Part shown: one piece after another, positions 26,562 through 35,013 of the stretch
How positions within the stretch are numbered: position 1 is the first letter of the stretch
Layout of the letters: every line of letters begins with the position of its first letter
Source of the DNA: Halosolutus halophilus
Lineage (GTDB): Archaea; Halobacteriota; Halobacteria; Halobacteriales; Natrialbaceae
DNA length: 64,000 nucleotides
Reading direction: 5' to 3'
NCBI RefSeq assembly: GCF_022869805.1
Contig: NZ_CP094974.1
Span: forward strand, 4,464,001-4,528,000
Translations under genes and position numbers: made by a program
The notes under the pieces: model-generated
What the model saw: the letters and a program-made list of their open reading frames with translations, nothing else
Told to the model about the DNA's origin: nothing
Database searches by the model: none

Positions 26562-28001
26562 CTACTCGGCGCTCACGTCGCGCCAGTCTGGGACGGTCGA
26601 GTACGGCCGATCGGCGGCCTCGTCGAACGCTTTCAGCACCACTTCGTTCAGCGACGGGTGGACGTGGACCGTTTCGGCGACGTCGTCGACCGTCCCCGAC
26701 CCGTGTTCCATCGCGACGACCACTTCGTGCAGCAGCGTCGCCGCATCCGGGCCGACGATGTGACAGCCGAGGAGGTCGCCGTCCGGTCCCGAGAGGACCT
26801 TGACGAACCCGTCCCCGGCGTCCAGGATGACCCCCTTCGGCGCTGCGTCGTACGTGACGAGCGTCGACTCGTACTCGCGATCGTCGGCCGCGAGATCGGC
26901 TTCCGTCCGCCCGACGCTCGCGACCTGCGGCGAGGTGAAGATGGCGTGCGGCATGGCCTCGTAGTCGACCGCCCGATCGGCGCCGTCGAGGATGTTCGCC
27001 GAGACGATCTCGGCCTCGTAATCCGCGGCGTGTTTGAACGGCTGGGCGGCGAGGACGTCGCCCAGCGCCCAGACGTTCTCGGCGGTCGTCTCGAGGGTGT
27101 CGTCGGTCTCGACGTGGCCCTCGTCGTCGGTTTCGACGCCCGCAGCGTCGAGATCGAGCGCGTCGGTGTTCGGTCGCCGGCCGGTCGCGAGCAGCAGGTC
27201 GTCGGCCGACAGTTCGACTCGATCGTCCCCCTCGTCGCCGGTCGATTCCGCGATCACGTCGACTCGATCGCCGTCCTCCTCGACCGCGGCCGCCTCGTAC
27301 CCGGTGTACAGGTCACAGTACGTCGCGAGCGACTCCGTCACGACCTCGCTCACGTCGTCGTCCTCGCCCGGAACGAGCCGATCGCTCCGACCGACGATCG
27401 ACACCGCGGTGCCCAGCGCACCGAAGAAGTAGCCCAGTTCGGCCCCGATGTAGCCGCCGCCGACGATCACGAGGTCGTGCGGTCGCTCGTCGAGGAAGAG
27501 CACGTCGTCGCTGGTGCGGACGTCGACGTCCTCGAGTCCGTCGATCGGGGGCGTTACCGGGCGACTGCCGACCGCGACGACGACGTGCTCGCCGCGGATC
27601 TCCCCGGGATCGTCCTCGCCCTCGTTCGGATCGATCTCGAGGGTTCGATCGTCGACGAACTGCGCCTCGCCGCGGTAGAGGGCGACGCGTGTCGCCTCGT
27701 CGAGGTTGCGCTCCTGGCGATCGGCCTTGGCGTAGACCGTATCGTGGATCGACGACGTGATCGCGCCGTAGTCGACGCCATCGAGGGTCGCCTCGACGCC
27801 GAACCGATCGGCGCGTCGGATCTCGTCGACGACGTCGGCGCGGTGGAGCAACGCCTTCGAGGGGACACAGCCCCGGGTGATACAGGCCCCGCCGAGCGGA
27901 CCGCGCTCGACCACGGCCGCCTCGAGGCCGCGGTCGGCCGCGGCGGTCGCGACCTGACTGCCGGATCCGCCGCCGATCACGATGATGTCGTACTCGTCCA
28001 T
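26562..28001 (-). CDS. FAD-dependent disulfide reductase (dihydrolipoyl dehydrogenase-like)
   Basis: 479 residues. FAD motif DIIVIGGGSGSQVATAAAD, redox motif GGACITRGCVPSKALL (CxxxxC), NAD motif VIVGGGYIGAELGYFF, second FAD contact VWALGDVLAAQPFKHAADYEAEI, and the C-terminal HVHPSLNEVVLKAF with the catalytic His-Glu. This is the class I pyridine nucleotide disulfide oxidoreductase architecture shared by dihydrolipoyl dehydrogenase, mercuric reductase and glutathione-type amide reductases. No E1/E2 genes adjoin, so the disulfide substrate (possibly bis-gamma-glutamylcystine in haloarchaea) is open. The start ATG is at 28001. Confidence 0.88.
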   Translation of the reverse strand: MDEYDIIVIGGGSGSQVATAAADRGLEAAVVERGPLGGACITRGCVPSKALLHRADVVDEIRRADRFGVEATLDGVDYGAITSSIHDTVYAKADRQERNLDEATRVALYRGEAQFVDDRTLEIDPNEGEDDPGEIRGEHVVVAVGSRPVTPPIDGLEDVDVRTSDDVLFLDERPHDLVIVGGGYIGAELGYFFGALGTAVSIVGRSDRLVPGEDDDVSEVVTESLATYCDLYTGYEAAAVEEDGDRVDVIAESTGDEGDDRVELSADDLLLATGRRPNTDALDLDAAGVETDDEGHVETDDTLETTAENVWALGDVLAAQPFKHAADYEAEIVSANILDGADRAVDYEAMPHAIFTSPQVASVGRTEADLAADDREYESTLVTYDAAPKGVILDAGDGFVKVLSGPDGDLLGCHIVGPDAATLLHEVVVAMEHGSGTVDDVAETVHVHPSLNEVVLKAFDEAADRPYSTVPDWRDVSAE

Positions 28002-28057
28002 ACGGGCGTCGTCCACGGACGACCGCCTAAAATTGCAGCCTGCGAGTCGAGCCAGCA

Positions 28058-28285
28058 CTAGAGCCAGTCGTCGCCGGGATCGTCGTCCGTCGCCTCCCGG
28101 TAGGACTCGACCGCCGCTGCGAGGTTCGCGAGGGCTTCCTCGCGCGTCTGTCCCTGGCTCGAGACGCCGGTCACCTCGTCGTCGGCGATGTGGAGTCCGT
28201 GCTCGTTCTCCCGCATCGTCACGTCCGCGTCCGCGAGTTCCTCGTACTCGCTCGGGTCGACGCTCGCGTCTCCCTCGGAAGTCAT
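28058..28285 (-). CDS. HicB-like protein without HicA
   Basis: 75 residues from MTSEGDASVDPSEY. The segment MRENEHGLHIADDEVTGVSSQGQTREEALANLAAAVESYREA is the HicB-type degraded RNase H fold used by antitoxins of the HicAB family. There is no C-terminal HTH and no HicA-sized gene beside it. It may be an orphan regulator. A start 12 codons earlier is less likely. Confidence 0.75.
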   Translation of the reverse strand: MTSEGDASVDPSEYEELADADVTMRENEHGLHIADDEVTGVSSQGQTREEALANLAAAVESYREATDDDPGDDWL

Positions 28286-28415
28286 ACGTGCGTCTTCGCG
28301 GCGCGCGGGTGAAATACTCACCGACGCCGATCGGGCGGTACGACGACGTTCGCGTTCGGCCGGCGGTCCCCCGGCCGCCGTTCCGGAGCCGATCGACTGC
28401 GGGCCGAGAAAAAGC

Positions 28416-28421
28416 CTTTAA
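28416..28421 (+). promoter_or_regulatory. TATA-like box of srp54
   Basis: CTTTAA lies 26-31 bases before the srp54 ATG at 28447, following an AAAAA tract. Spacing suits a leaderless transcript. Confidence 0.45.
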
Positions 28422-28446
28422 CGCCGCCGACTCGTAGAGCCCGCAA

Positions 28447-29838
28447 ATGGTACTCGACGATCTCGGGAGTTCTCTGCGGGGTACGTTGGACAAACTCCGC
28501 GGGAAGTCACGAATCAGCGAAGAGGACATCGAGGAGATCGTCAAGGAGATCCAGCGATCGCTGCTCTCCGCCGACGTCGACGTCTCCCTCGTGATGGAGC
28601 TGTCGGACAGCATCAAGGAGCGCGCCCTGGAGGAGGAACCGCCGGCCGGCACGCCGGCGCGGGACTTCGTCCTCCGGATCGTCTACGAGGAACTGGTCGA
28701 TCTCATCGGAGAGTCGACCGACCTTCCGCTCGAGGAGCAGACGATCCTGCTCGCGGGACTGCAGGGATCCGGTAAGACGACCTCCGCGGCGAAGATGGCG
28801 TGGTGGTTCTCGACCAAGGGACTGCGACCCGCGGTCATCCAGACCGACACCTTCCGGCCCGGTGCTTACGACCAGGCAAAGGAGATGACCGAGCGCGCGG
28901 AGGTCGACTTCTACGGCGACCCCGACGCCGAGGACCCCGTCGAGATCGCTCGCACGGGCCTCGAGGAGACCAGCGAGGCGGACGTCCACATCGTGGACAC
29001 TGCCGGTCGCCACGCATTGGAGGACGACCTGATCGAGGAGATCGAGGAGATCGAGGGGGTCGTCGAGCCCGACACGTCCCTGCTCGTGTTAGACGCCGCG
29101 ATCGGTCAGGGTGCGAAAGAGCAGGCCCAGCAGTTCGACGAGTCGATCGGGATCGACGGCGTCGTCATCACGAAGTTAGACGGGACGGCGAAGGGTGGTG
29201 GCGCGCTGACTGCGGTCGATCAAACGGACTCGTCGATCGCCTTCCTCGGCACCGGCGAGGAAGTCCAGGACGTCGAGCGGTTCGAACCCGACGGCTTCAT
29301 CTCGCGGCTGCTCGGCATGGGCGATCTCGGCCAGCTCGCAGAGCGCGTCGAGCGCGCCATGCAGGAGACCGAGATCGAGGAGGAAGATTGGGATCCCGAG
29401 GACATGCTGCAGGGCCAGTTCACCCTGAACGACATGCAAAAGCAGATGGAGGCGATGAACAACATGGGCCCCCTCGACCAGGTGATGGACATGATCCCCG
29501 GCTTCGGCGGCGGGATCAAGGATCAGCTCCCCGACGACGCGATGGACGTCACCCAGGAGCGGATGCGCACCTTTAGCGTCATCATGGACTCGATGACGGA
29601 CGCCGAGAAGGAGTACCCGAAGGCGATCGGCGCGAGCCAGATCGAACGCATCGCCCGCGGCTCGGGCACCAGCGAGGAGGAGGTCCGGGAACTCCTCCAG
29701 CAGTACAAGATGATGGAACGCACGATCAAGCAGTTCCAGGGGATGGGGTCGGACAAGGAGATGCAGCGGATGATGAAGCAGATGCAACAGCAGGGCGGCG
29801 GCGGTGGCGGCGGCATGGGCGGCATGGGCCCGTTCTGA
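28447..29838 (+). CDS. srp54: Signal recognition particle protein SRP54
   Basis: 463 residues. N domain, then G domain with [50 protein letters not shown] and [17 protein letters not shown]. The M domain from about residue 305 has methionine-rich helices ([51 protein letters not shown]) that hold the signal peptide and 7S RNA, ending in a Gly/Met tail. It partners with FtsY encoded at 7988. Family-typical length. Confidence 0.97.
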   Translation: MVLDDLGSSLRGTLDKLRGKSRISEEDIEEIVKEIQRSLLSADVDVSLVMELSDSIKERALEEEPPAGTPARDFVLRIVYEELVDLIGESTDLPLEEQTILLAGLQGSGKTTSAAKMAWWFSTKGLRPAVIQTDTFRPGAYDQAKEMTERAEVDFYGDPDAEDPVEIARTGLEETSEADVHIVDTAGRHALEDDLIEEIEEIEGVVEPDTSLLVLDAAIGQGAKEQAQQFDESIGIDGVVITKLDGTAKGGGALTAVDQTDSSIAFLGTGEEVQDVERFEPDGFISRLLGMGDLGQLAERVERAMQETEIEEEDWDPEDMLQGQFTLNDMQKQMEAMNNMGPLDQVMDMIPGFGGGIKDQLPDDAMDVTQERMRTFSVIMDSMTDAEKEYPKAIGASQIERIARGSGTSEEEVRELLQQYKMMERTIKQFQGMGSDKEMQRMMKQMQQQGGGGGGGMGGMGPF

Positions 29839-29968
29839 GCGCCCGCGTCTGCTTTCGACCGGCGTGATCCCCCTCGTTTTCGTCTCGGCCTCGTCGACTC
29901 CGATCGGTTCGATCGGCTGACAGTCGTTCCGCCACTACGTTCAAGACGCTCTAGCCGTACGGTCCGGT

Positions 29969-30937
29969 ATGGATCGACGGCGGTACCTCGCTCGCGCCGG
30001 GGGTCTCGGCGTAATCGCCGTCGCCGCGGGCTGTCTCGCCAGCGACTCCGACGGGACGGACCGCGCGGCGGCCGATCGAACCGGCGAGCGTGCGCTCGAA
30101 CGGGCGGTCGGCAAGTTGAACCAGGCGGCACTCGCCCTGGGCGAGGATCTCGACGGGGTCGAGGATCCCGTCGAGGCGAGTTTCGACGCCGACGAGCCAC
30201 GCGACCTGATCGCGACGGCACGGGAGCACCTGGGGACCGCCGCGACGGCGCTGGACGACGACCGCCGGCCCGACGTCGCGGAACTCCGGTCCTACGCCGA
30301 CGTCCTCGAGGGGCTGGTCGACGTGGCCGACACGATCGCCGACGACGCGCTCGCGGACGACGTCGAGACGGTCACCGCGGCGATCGCGGAGGACGGCCGG
30401 ATCGAGGACGCGATCCGGATCGTCGACGAGCGGAACGCGGATCTCCACGGGGCCAGCGACCGACTCGACGAGGCCGAGTCTGACCTTGAAACGCTCGACG
30501 CCGATCGGCTCGACGAGCTATCGATCGTCGACCTCGAAGAGATCGAAAACGGCGTCGCCGCACTGGACGGCGTGTTGTCCTCGATGCTGACGCTCGGATC
30601 GGGATACGAGACGATGCTCGACGGCTACGAGTCGCTCGAGGGGGGCGGGGCGGCGGCCGAGGACGGGAACTACGAGGGAGCTGCCGACGAGTTCGAGGCC
30701 GCCGAATCGGCGTTCGGGACGTCGCGGGCGGACTTCGACGACGGTGTCGCGGACGCGCCGTCGGGACTGGTCTCGTACTTCGAGACTGCACGGTGTCAGA
30801 GCGAGGCGCTGGAAACGGCCGCCGGACACTTCGCTTCGTCGGCGACTGCGGCGGCGAACGGCGACCTCCTGACCGCCGAACGGCGGCGTGCCGAGGGCGA
30901 GGCTGCGCTCGAGGACGCCGCAGACTGTTCGTCGTAA
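29969..30937 (+). CDS. Tat lipoprotein, helical, function unknown
   Basis: 322 residues. RRRYLARAGGLGVIAVAAGCLA gives a twin-arginine signal with a lipobox cysteine near residue 22. The mature part is acidic and nearly all helical, with repeated EAxxxLxxxxAD patterns (e.g. LDEAESDLETLDADRLDEL), plausibly a helical bundle or coiled coil on the cell surface. Two later cysteines (ARCQSEA and the final DCSS) could form a disulfide. Family not recognised. Confidence 0.8.
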   Translation: MDRRRYLARAGGLGVIAVAAGCLASDSDGTDRAAADRTGERALERAVGKLNQAALALGEDLDGVEDPVEASFDADEPRDLIATAREHLGTAATALDDDRRPDVAELRSYADVLEGLVDVADTIADDALADDVETVTAAIAEDGRIEDAIRIVDERNADLHGASDRLDEAESDLETLDADRLDELSIVDLEEIENGVAALDGVLSSMLTLGSGYETMLDGYESLEGGGAAAEDGNYEGAADEFEAAESAFGTSRADFDDGVADAPSGLVSYFETARCQSEALETAAGHFASSATAAANGDLLTAERRRAEGEAALEDAADCSS

Positions 30938-30942
30938 CCCGC

Positions 30943-31881
30943 TCAGGCCGACGTCGCGTCGCGTTCGAGGGCCGATTCCGGCGGGAGTTCGTCGACGAGC
31001 ACGACGGCGTCGCCTTCGAGGACGATTGTCTCGTCCCCGTCGAGGACGGTCGTCTCGATCCGGTACCTGTCGTCGCCGAGCGCATCGACGACCTCACAGA
31101 CGGCCGTCACGCGATCGCCGATCGAGAGGGGTGCCAGAAAGCTGCTCTCCTGCGAGAGGTAGATCGTTAGCCCGGGGAGCCGAGCGAGTGCCGCGCTGAT
31201 CAGCCCGTTGGCGAGGACGCCGTGGACGATCCGTCTCCCGAAGCGGGTTTCGGCGGCGTAGGCCTCGTCGAGGTGGAGTCGGTTCGTGTCGCCGGTGACC
31301 TCGGCGAAGGCCTCGACGTCGTCGGGCGTGATCGGCTTCGAGAACCGCGCAACGTCGCCGACCGCGACGGTCGACTCGTCTTCGCCGCGATACTCGAAGT
31401 CCCAGTCGTCGCGCTCGTACTGGGTGTCGGTCCGAACCCGTCGTCGCGGCTTCTCGGTCTCGAGACCGCCGGTCGGGTGGGCCAGGTGCGGAACGTAGTA
31501 GGTAAGTTCGGTCGTCGTGAGAATGCCGACGAGGTCACCGTCCTCGGTCGCGTCGGATTCGTCGACGACGGGGAGATGTTCGATATCGCTGGACCGCAGG
31601 CGCGCGACGGCGTCGACGATCGACGTGTCGGGTGCGATCGTCTCGAGCGGAGTCGACATCACGTCGTCCAGTTCGACGGTCCCGAGGTGGTCGCGATCAC
31701 AGAGGGACTCGAGGAAGTCGCCTTCGGTGACGATCCCAAGCGGTGTGCCGTCACGCGTGACGACCACCGAACTCACTTCCTCGTCGCGCATCAGCGTTGC
31801 CGCCTGCGTCGCGCTCGCGTCCGGCGGCGCCGTGACGACGTCGGTGACCATGATCTCCGAGACGGGAATCGTGTCGTGCAT
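30943..31881 (-). CDS. CBS-pair fused to MaoC-like hydratase domain
   Basis: 312 residues. Two CBS domains occupy about residues 1-135 (VSEIMVTDVVTAPPDASATQAATLM, VVVTRDGTPLGIVTEGDFLE, DVMSTPLETIAPDTSIVDAVARL, DLVGILTTTEL). After a charged linker a hotdog MaoC domain follows (about residues 180-305) with FAEVTGDTNRLHLDEAYA and RIVHGVLANGLISAAL, giving the D-x4-H hydratase dyad. MaoC proteins hydrate enoyl-CoA; the CBS pair would sense an adenine nucleotide. The fusion suggests nucleotide-controlled hydratase activity (inference). Confidence 0.88.
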   Translation of the reverse strand: MHDTIPVSEIMVTDVVTAPPDASATQAATLMRDEEVSSVVVTRDGTPLGIVTEGDFLESLCDRDHLGTVELDDVMSTPLETIAPDTSIVDAVARLRSSDIEHLPVVDESDATEDGDLVGILTTTELTYYVPHLAHPTGGLETEKPRRRVRTDTQYERDDWDFEYRGEDESTVAVGDVARFSKPITPDDVEAFAEVTGDTNRLHLDEAYAAETRFGRRIVHGVLANGLISAALARLPGLTIYLSQESSFLAPLSIGDRVTAVCEVVDALGDDRYRIETTVLDGDETIVLEGDAVVLVDELPPESALERDATSA

Positions 31882-31993
31882 CTCGGGCAGGGTACATTGC
31901 CGGAGGCCATTATTCCCCGGGCTGCGTCGATGGAACGAGTACGCGTCACGAGATCGGTCGGTAACCGCCGCGAGGAACCGTCGCGGGTAGCCG

Positions 31994-32407
31994 TCAGCCG
32001 TCGATCGGCCGGCCGTCTTCCGTCGGCGGGGCGATGTGGTCGACGTACTCCTCGACCGTCGGCTCCTCGACGCGGACGCGGACGCTGATCTCGCCGAGTT
32101 CGTCGGGTTCGCCGACCGAGAAGTTGACGCGGTCCTCGAAGGCCGCCTGCTTCTTCAGGGCAAAGGAGAACGTGTCCCCCTCGCGGTTCGCGAAGAACTC
32201 GCCGCGGGCGGTATCGAGGATCTCCTGGCGGTGGAGCAGGTCCGAAAAGTGGTCCATCGAGTGGGTCTCGCCCCTGATCTCGCCGAACTCCTCGTCGAGA
32301 TCTGCGTTCGGGAAGATATTCGCGACCGCGTCCACGACGCGACTCGTCACCTCGGTGTCGTAGACGGGTGCCGCGATCTCGACGTCGACCCGGTAGATCT
32401 CGCTCAT
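31994..32407 (-). CDS. UPF0201 RNA-binding-like protein
   Basis: 137 residues. The pattern VDVEIAAPVYDTEVTSRVVDAVANIFPNADL...GETHSMDHFSDLLHRQEILDTARGEF is that of the archaeal UPF0201 family, related to L5-like folds. Function unknown, suspected nucleic-acid binding. Its ATG overlaps the UPF0200 stop by four bases; these two families are neighbours or fused in several archaea, so they probably act together. The long upstream frame on this strand is an antisense shadow. Confidence 0.9.
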   Translation of the reverse strand: MSEIYRVDVEIAAPVYDTEVTSRVVDAVANIFPNADLDEEFGEIRGETHSMDHFSDLLHRQEILDTARGEFFANREGDTFSFALKKQAAFEDRVNFSVGEPDELGEISVRVRVEEPTVEEYVDHIAPPTEDGRPIDG

Positions 32408-32973
32408 CGGTGACTCACCTCCCGGTCGACGCCGTCGCGAACGATGGCCCGGATGCGATCGTGAAAGGTCTCGAGCGTGTCGGTGTTCTCGACGACGACG
32501 TCGGCGCGGGCCATCGCGTCGTCCATCCCGAAGCCGCGTTCGCGCTCGTCGCGGGCGGCGAGTCCCTCGCCGCCGTCGGTCTCGTCTGCGTCCCGGCCCC
32601 GGGCGTCGATCCGCTCGGCACGGACTTCGAAGGGGGCCTCGATGCTGACGAGCGTGAAGTCCTCGCCGAACCGCTCCTCGAAGACGTCGACTTCGGTTCC
32701 GGAGCGAATGCCGTCGATCAGCACCGTCTCGTGGTCCTCGAGTCGATCCTCGATCATCGGGAGCGAGCGCTCGGCGATCGCCGCCGGTCCGTTCTCGTCG
32801 CGCAGGGTCTGCGCGACTTTCCCGTGGTCTTTCGCCGGATCGAGGCCCCGATCGGCCGTCTCCTGGCGGACGACGTCGCCCATCGTCACGACCGGGATGC
32901 CCTCCTCGCGTGCGACGGTCGCGGCTTCGCCTTTCCCGCTGCCGGGGAGCCCCACCGTTCCGATGACGTGCAT
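32404..32973 (-). CDS. UPF0200 P-loop kinase-like protein
   Basis: 189 residues from MHVIGTVGLPGSGKGEAATVA. The Walker A is GLPGSGKGE; VTMGDVVRQE and LIDGIRSGTEVDVFEERF follow, giving an adenylate/dephospho-CoA kinase-like fold of the UPF0200 family. The second half contains ARGRDADETDGGEGLAARDERE, the lid region. Substrate unknown. Translationally coupled to the UPF0201 gene downstream. Confidence 0.9.
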   Translation of the reverse strand: MHVIGTVGLPGSGKGEAATVAREEGIPVVTMGDVVRQETADRGLDPAKDHGKVAQTLRDENGPAAIAERSLPMIEDRLEDHETVLIDGIRSGTEVDVFEERFGEDFTLVSIEAPFEVRAERIDARGRDADETDGGEGLAARDERERGFGMDDAMARADVVVENTDTLETFHDRIRAIVRDGVDREVSHR

Positions 32974-33371
32974 CGGGAGTGGATACAGGCGACGCCTGCA
33001 TAAGGACTGTGTTCGTCGGGCGGGCGGGAGCGACCCCCGTTTCCCGTTCGCTAAGCCCCGTTTCGGTCCGCGCAACTGGGGTAGTGCTGTCGTACCGTCG
33101 GGGTCGCGGTATCGACGGCCCCGATCCGGACGGGGTCGCGGCGTCGACGATCCCGATTTGGGTACGCTCGTCGCAGCGGGTTCGGATCTGGGGGGTGGCA
33201 GGCGGACCGCACTCGCGGGAGCGTTCGTTGCCCGACTGGAAACGGTGGCCGCGTTCGCAACCGTTCAGCCGTCCCGATCGGACGATCGATAATTTGCCTG
33301 AACTCGGGACTACGATTCGTAACTGACTGTCCCCCTTATTGGCTGTTTCACTGTCGCTTCGGACGCACGCC
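32974..33371. other. Intergenic region with imperfect direct repeat
   Basis: 398 bases between two divergently placed genes, with no convincing gene. Near 33099-33125 and 33132-33157 the motif GGGGTCGCGG(T/C)(A/G)TCGACG(G/A)(C/T)CCCGAT appears twice, about 33 bases apart. Whether this is a binding site or a duplication remnant cannot be told. Confidence 0.5.
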
Positions 33372-33686
33372 ATGACAGACAGACTCCTCGACAGGCGCCG
33401 ATTCACCACGGTCGTCGGCGCTGGTGTGGTCGCTGCGGTTGCCGGCTGTATGGACGACGAGAACGTGGACGATTCGGCGGGTGGCGATTCCGGGAACGAC
33501 GACACCGTCGGTGACGAGACGGACGACGGTGGGATGGGCGACGGCAACGAGACGGACGATAGCGGAATGGGCGACGGCAACGAGACGGACGACGGCGGGA
33601 TGGGCGACGACGAAAATACCACTGCCGACGAGAACGCCACCGCTCCCGACGACGAGGAGGACGACCCCGACGATTCCGACGCATAA
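33372..33686 (+). CDS. Acidic repeat Tat lipoprotein
   Basis: 104 residues. DRRRFTTVVGAGVVAAVAGCMDD is a twin-arginine signal with a lipobox Cys at about residue 26. The rest is almost only Asp, Glu, Gly, Asn and Thr, including three near-identical copies of TDDxGMGDGNE encoded by a 36-base tandem DNA repeat. It is likely an unstructured surface-anchored tail; function unknown. Confidence 0.7.
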   Translation: MTDRLLDRRRFTTVVGAGVVAAVAGCMDDENVDDSAGGDSGNDDTVGDETDDGGMGDGNETDDSGMGDGNETDDGGMGDDENTTADENATAPDDEEDDPDDSDA

Positions 33687-33823
33687 CGATCGCAGCTGCG
33701 GACGCTCCCACTTCTTCCGAGCGGCCACGGTCGCCCCACCCGTGCCGTTCCGATGGCTGACGGCTCTTCGGTACGAGTCGATCGACCGGTACCGTTATTC
33801 TCGACTCTTGCCATGCCTGCAAC

Positions 33824-34201
33824 GTGACCCAGCGATCGCTCTTCGTCCGTGCGCTCTGGTTCGTCCTCGTCGGCTGGTGGCTCACCCCGATCGTCGTCAA
33901 CATCGCGTGGGCGCTGAACGTAACCGTGCTCCTCGCCCCCGTCGGAATCACGCTGATCAATCTCGTCCCGACCGTCCTCACGCTCCAGGAGCCGCGATCG
34001 GTTTCGAACCCCGACGTGGCCCGCGGCCAGCACTCGCTGCTGGTCCGGGCGCCGTACTTCGTCTTCGTCGGCTGGTGGTTGAGTTTCGTCTGGGCCAACG
34101 TGGCGGCGCTCCTGGCGATTACGATTATCGGGCTGCCGATCGCGATCTGGCTGATCAACCGGCTCCCGTTCGTGACATCGCTGTACCGCTTTCACGGCTA
34201 G
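33824..34201 (+). CDS. YccF domain membrane protein
   Basis: 125 residues, start GTG at 33824. Two related halves, each LVRAxxFVxVGWWLxxxxxNxAxxLxxT: RALWFVLVGWWLTPIVVNIAWALNVT and RAPYFVFVGWWLSFVWANVAALLAIT. This internal duplication is the YccF family mark. Four hydrophobic helices. Function unknown. It lies just upstream of the tRNA-Arg gene. Confidence 0.88.
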   Translation: MTQRSLFVRALWFVLVGWWLTPIVVNIAWALNVTVLLAPVGITLINLVPTVLTLQEPRSVSNPDVARGQHSLLVRAPYFVFVGWWLSFVWANVAALLAITIIGLPIAIWLINRLPFVTSLYRFHG

Positions 34202-34255
34202 TCGCGGGCGGAAATCCACACTGCTTATGCTGATCGATCGTTGATTCGTACGCGG

Positions 34256-34359
34256 GGGCACGTAGCTCAGTCCGGATAGAGCGTCGGACTTCTATCCCTA
34301 GCGCGATCGCGGTGGGGGAAGACATCCGACGGTCGTGGGTTCAAATCCCATCGTGCCCG
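34256..34359 (+). tRNA. tRNA-Arg(TCT) with a 29-base intron
   Basis: Acceptor GGGCACG pairs with CGTGCCC (34352-34358), discriminator G at 34359. D stem GCTC/GAGC, anticodon stem TCGGA (34284-34288) with TCCGA (34325-34329), T stem GTGGG/CCCAT around the TTCAAAT loop. Removing 34295-34323 (29 bases) gives the seven-base loop CTTCTAA with anticodon TCT at 34291-34293 and a 75-base tRNA. The intron sits at the canonical position 37/38 for archaeal splicing. CCA is not encoded. The 3' end is the insertion target of the element that follows. Confidence 0.9.
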
Positions 34360-34360
34360 T
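34346..34360 (+). repeat. attL core, 15-base direct repeat
   Basis: TCCCATCGTGCCCGT, comprising the end of the T loop, the T stem and acceptor strand of tRNA-Arg and one base beyond. It is identical to 59361-59375. Bases on both sides differ between copies (A/G before, A/G after), so the core is exactly 15 bases. The intact tRNA is kept at the left end. Confidence 0.9.
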
Positions 34361-34363
34361 ACG

Positions 34364-34398
34364 AAAACTGTCGTTTTAGGACTTCTACTTAGAAGTCC
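34364..34398 (+). terminator. Two hairpins just inside attL
   Basis: AAAAC(34364-34368)/GTTTT(34373-34377) with a four-base loop and GGACTTCT(34379-34386)/AGAAGTCC(34391-34398) with loop ACTT. They could end tRNA transcription or be an integrase arm site. The second repeats nine bases (GGACTTCTA) of the tRNA anticodon arm. Confidence 0.4.
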
Positions 34399-34575
34399 GC
34401 GAGAGCACCGCTACCAGTTAGATTCGACTCATTCCCGACCAGCGACTCGTCCTGAGAATCTGGACTTCGTTCAGCGGTTGAACGCCCCCTTTCGCAGTCC
34501 GGCGATTTCCATTGTCGGAGACGTCGCGAGGTGGTCGGCGTGAGCCTTGCTCCGTGGCCACCGGAAGACCGATCG

Positions 34576-34770
34576 ATGTGCCGGCACTGCGGAGCCCACG
34601 TCACCGATCAATTCCGTCGGGTCTTCGGTGACGATCGCGATCGAGCCCATCGCTGTAGCGAGTGCGATAGCTACCGTCGATTGAGCCGCGGGTCCGCAGC
34701 TGGCGTGGATGTCGAGATTCCGGACCCGGAGACGTCACCCGGCCGTCACGGAGGTGAGGCGAATGCGTGA
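34576..34770 (+). CDS. Small zinc-finger protein (DUF7563-like)
   Basis: 64 residues from MCRHCGAHVTDQFRRVFGDDRDRAHRCSEC. Two CxxC pairs 22 residues apart suggest a zinc ribbon. I recognise the pattern CxxCGxxVTxxFxRVFGD as a small family common on haloarchaeal proviruses and plasmids. It ends eight bases inside the next gene, starting a chain of five overlapping genes. A GTG 15 codons earlier is possible. Confidence 0.75.
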   Translation: MCRHCGAHVTDQFRRVFGDDRDRAHRCSECDSYRRLSRGSAAGVDVEIPDPETSPGRHGGEANA

Positions 34771-34897
34771 CGGCCTGTTCGTTCCGGCGAGTCAGCTGTA
34801 CGACGTCGAGTCGCGGACGCCCATAGCCCATCCGGCCCATCACGCGACCGACGAGCAGGTTCGTCGTGCCGTCGAGAATCGAGGTGAATCGGCGTGA
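34763..34897 (+). CDS. 44-residue provirus protein
   Basis: MRDGLFVPASQLYDVESRTPIAHPAHHATDEQVRRAVENRGESA-type peptide of 44 residues (quoted in part). Its start overlaps the previous zinc-finger gene and its TGA overlaps the GTG of the next gene, so it is probably translated. No family recognised; a histidine-rich centre (HPAHH) is notable. Confidence 0.55.
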   Translation: MRDGLFVPASQLYDVESRTPIAHPAHHATDEQVRRAVENRGESA

Positions 34898-35013
34898 GTC
34901 GCCTCGTCGAATCCGACGAGTGCGAGCGCTGCGACGATCGCGTCGATGCGTTTCGTCGGCTCTGTTCGGACTGCACGCGTGAGGTTCGTGACGCGCGGGA
35001 GGGTCCGCTATGA
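34894..35013 (+). CDS. 39-residue zinc-binding micro-protein
   Basis: GTG at 34894 to TGA at 35011-35013. The peptide has CERCDDRVDAFRRLCSDC, a compact CxxC-x11-CxxC zinc-finger. Overlapping stop/start codons connect it to genes on both sides. Too short for family assignment; small zinc fingers of this type are frequent in haloarchaeal viruses. Confidence 0.55.
   Translation: MSRLVESDECERCDDRVDAFRRLCSDCTREVRDAREGPL

Noticed and set aside
28002-28057. HicA toxin gene next to the HicB-like protein
   Set aside because: The gap is 56 bases and the other side is srp54; no frame fits.
26508-28061. 517-codon plus-strand frame opposite the disulfide reductase
   Set aside because: Antisense shadow; the minus strand has FAD, redox-cysteine and catalytic His motifs.
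34256-34360. Reading the tRNA as another isoacceptor without intron
   Set aside because: The 36-base segment between perfectly paired anticodon stem halves cannot be a loop; only removal of 29 bases gives a normal seven-base loop.
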